A stretch of DNA of 64,000 nucleotides from Microbacterium invictum (GTDB lineage Bacteria > Actinomycetota > Actinomycetes > Actinomycetales > Microbacteriaceae), in NCBI RefSeq assembly GCF_034421375.1, contig NZ_CP139779.1, forward strand, positions 1,736,001-1,800,000, read 5' to 3'. Shown one piece after another: positions 63,044 through 64,000 of the stretch. The translations under genes were made by a program, and so were the position numbers. The first letter of the stretch is position 1. Each line of letters begins with the position of its first letter. Under the pieces are notes generated by a model. The model did no database searches. It was given only the letters and a program-made list of their open reading frames with translations, and was not told the DNA's origin.

Positions 63044-63049
63044 TAGACT
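63044..63049 (+). promoter_or_regulatory. TAGACT -10 of leaderless lipoprotein gene
   Basis: 6 nt before the GTG at 63056. Confidence 0.5.
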
Positions 63050-63055
63050 CGGCGC

Positions 63056-63580
63056 GTGCCTCTGCGGAAACCGGATCACCACGACCGTCGCCCGCTGTCT
63101 CCTCTGATCGCTCTCCGCGGCATCCTGATCGGCGGAGTCCTCGCTCTCCTGCTGGCCGGCTGCACTCCGACACCCTCTCCGTCGCCGACGCCCACGGTGC
63201 CGGTGCCGGAGTCCACGTCCTCGGTGGAGCCCCCCGCCCCGGCGGGACCGGCTCTCGTTCCGGACGGATCCGCCGAGGACAACCTCCCGTTCTTCACGCA
63301 GATCATCCAGGCGGTGTGGAACAGCGACGGACGCGGCGCCGGACGGGCGTACGTGGACGCCCTGGTGGCCGGCGGGTTCGACAAAGCCGCCATGCAGGTC
63401 ACCGCCGACACCTCCACGGTCGGAAACCCCGCCGAGAGCATCCAGGTGTCGGTCCGCTGGGGAGAGCAGTGCTTGATCGGGCAGGTGGGCGACGCCACCG
63501 GGGAGCCGGTCGCCACCGTCCTCGCGGCCCTTCCCGACGGTGCCTGCCTCCTGGGGGAGACACGGCCGATCGACTGGTGA
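63056..63580 (+). CDS. Lipoprotein of unknown function
   Basis: 174 residues from a GTG. Lipobox in GGVLALLLAGC (Cys36), a Pro/Thr/Ser linker (PTPSPSPTPTVPVPE) and a C-terminal globular domain with two Cys (EQCLIGQVG, DGACLLGE). A family of small actinobacterial lipoproteins without known function. Confidence 0.78.
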   Translation: MPLRKPDHHDRRPLSPLIALRGILIGGVLALLLAGCTPTPSPSPTPTVPVPESTSSVEPPAPAGPALVPDGSAEDNLPFFTQIIQAVWNSDGRGAGRAYVDALVAGGFDKAAMQVTADTSTVGNPAESIQVSVRWGEQCLIGQVGDATGEPVATVLAALPDGACLLGETRPIDW

Positions 63581-63679
63581 GAAGGGGCGGGGGCCAGGGG
63601 CGGGTGAACCGGTGACCGGGTCGCCGACCGACTAGGCTGGGACGCTGACGTCGGGACGTGAAGAGGAGCTGCGAACGGT

Positions 63680-64000
63680 ATGGCTGAATACATCTACTCG
63701 ATGGTCCGGGCCCGCAAGGCGGTCGGCGACAAGCTCATCCTCGACGACGTCACGATGGCCTTCCTCCCGGGAGCCAAGATCGGCATGGTCGGCCCCAACG
63801 GAGCGGGTAAGTCGACGATCCTGAAGATCATGGCGGGGCTCGACACCCCCTCCAACGGCGAGGCGAAGCTGAGCCCCGGATTCTCGGTGGGAATCCTCAT
63901 GCAGGAGCCCGAGCTGGACGAGTCCAAGACGGTGCTGGAGAACATCCAGGACGGGATCGCGATCAAGGCCAAGCTCGATCGGTTCAATGAGATCTCCGCT
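63680..64000 (+). CDS. ettA: Energy-dependent translational throttle EttA, N-terminal part (3' end outside window)
   Basis: 107 codons, still open at the window edge. ABC-F protein: MAEYIYSMVRARKAVGDKLI, Walker A GMVGPNGAGKSTILKIMAGL and GILMQEPELDESKTV as in EttA. Gates entry into elongation according to the ADP/ATP ratio. TAGGCT about 45 bp upstream may be its -10. Confidence 0.93.
   Translation, partial: MAEYIYSMVRARKAVGDKLILDDVTMAFLPGAKIGMVGPNGAGKSTILKIMAGLDTPSNGEAKLSPGFSVGILMQEPELDESKTVLENIQDGIAIKAKLDRFNEISA

Overview
The window is high-GC actinobacterial chromosome, most likely a Microbacteriaceae member such as Microbacterium. That placement rests on gene content, the rpsB-tsf-pyrH-frr-cdsA order, the GlgE-type glucan genes, DUF2469 and DUF2017 genes and leaderless TAnnnT promoters; no 16S rRNA is present to confirm it. 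Into this backbone a compact prophage of about 16.5 kb has been inserted.

Layout. 1-2444: end of treY and all of treZ (maltooligosaccharide to trehalose). 2451-9041: map (minus strand), a membrane protein, rplS, lepB, rnhB, a DUF2469 gene, and the tightly coupled yraN-comM-dprA genes. dprA is cut after codon 246. 9039-25582: prophage. 25583-27001: remainder of dprA and a xerC-like recombinase. 27012-32868: a degenerate M23 protein, then rpsB, tsf, pyrH, frr, cdsA and a DivIVA-like gene. 32926-38840: secreted lytic-transglycosylase-like protein, small Cys/His protein, alpha/beta hydrolase, AI-2E permease, a large membrane/lipoprotein and a thioredoxin-TPR protein. 38899-45320: glgB-glgE-glgX on the minus strand. 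45390-56484: cysteine desulfurase, mnmA, ligA, fadD-like, gatCAB and dinB. 56510-64000: kinase-like ATPase, DUF2017, clpS, metallopeptidase, tRNA-His, orn, tRNA-Arg, a divergent yczE/MocR pair, a second ssb, a lipoprotein and the start of an ABC-F gene (ettA).

The prophage. Nearly all genes lie on the minus strand. From attR leftwards: a large serine integrase translationally coupled to a protein with two copies of a Cys motif, a strong hairpin, about 500 bp of repeat-rich control DNA with a near-consensus promoter, then a packed operon: HTH protein, small genes, lipoprotein, HNH nuclease, large terminase, portal, protease-capsid fusion, head-tail and tail genes, 396-residue tape measure, minor tail proteins and a holin-like protein. 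Two plus-strand genes sit at the left end, and the first overlaps the stop codon of truncated dprA. I recognise no endolysin, replication gene or classical repressor.

Main point. The best candidate for an undescribed system is this mini-siphophage together with its attachment site. Integration inactivates DprA (a transformation factor), and the incoming dprA frame ends in an ATGA overlap with a phage gene, so host dprA-operon transcripts would be expected to express phage genes in the lysogen. Excision would rebuild dprA exactly. The control-region repeats, the double Cys-motif protein and an internal ribosome binding site in the capsid gene are separate points of interest.
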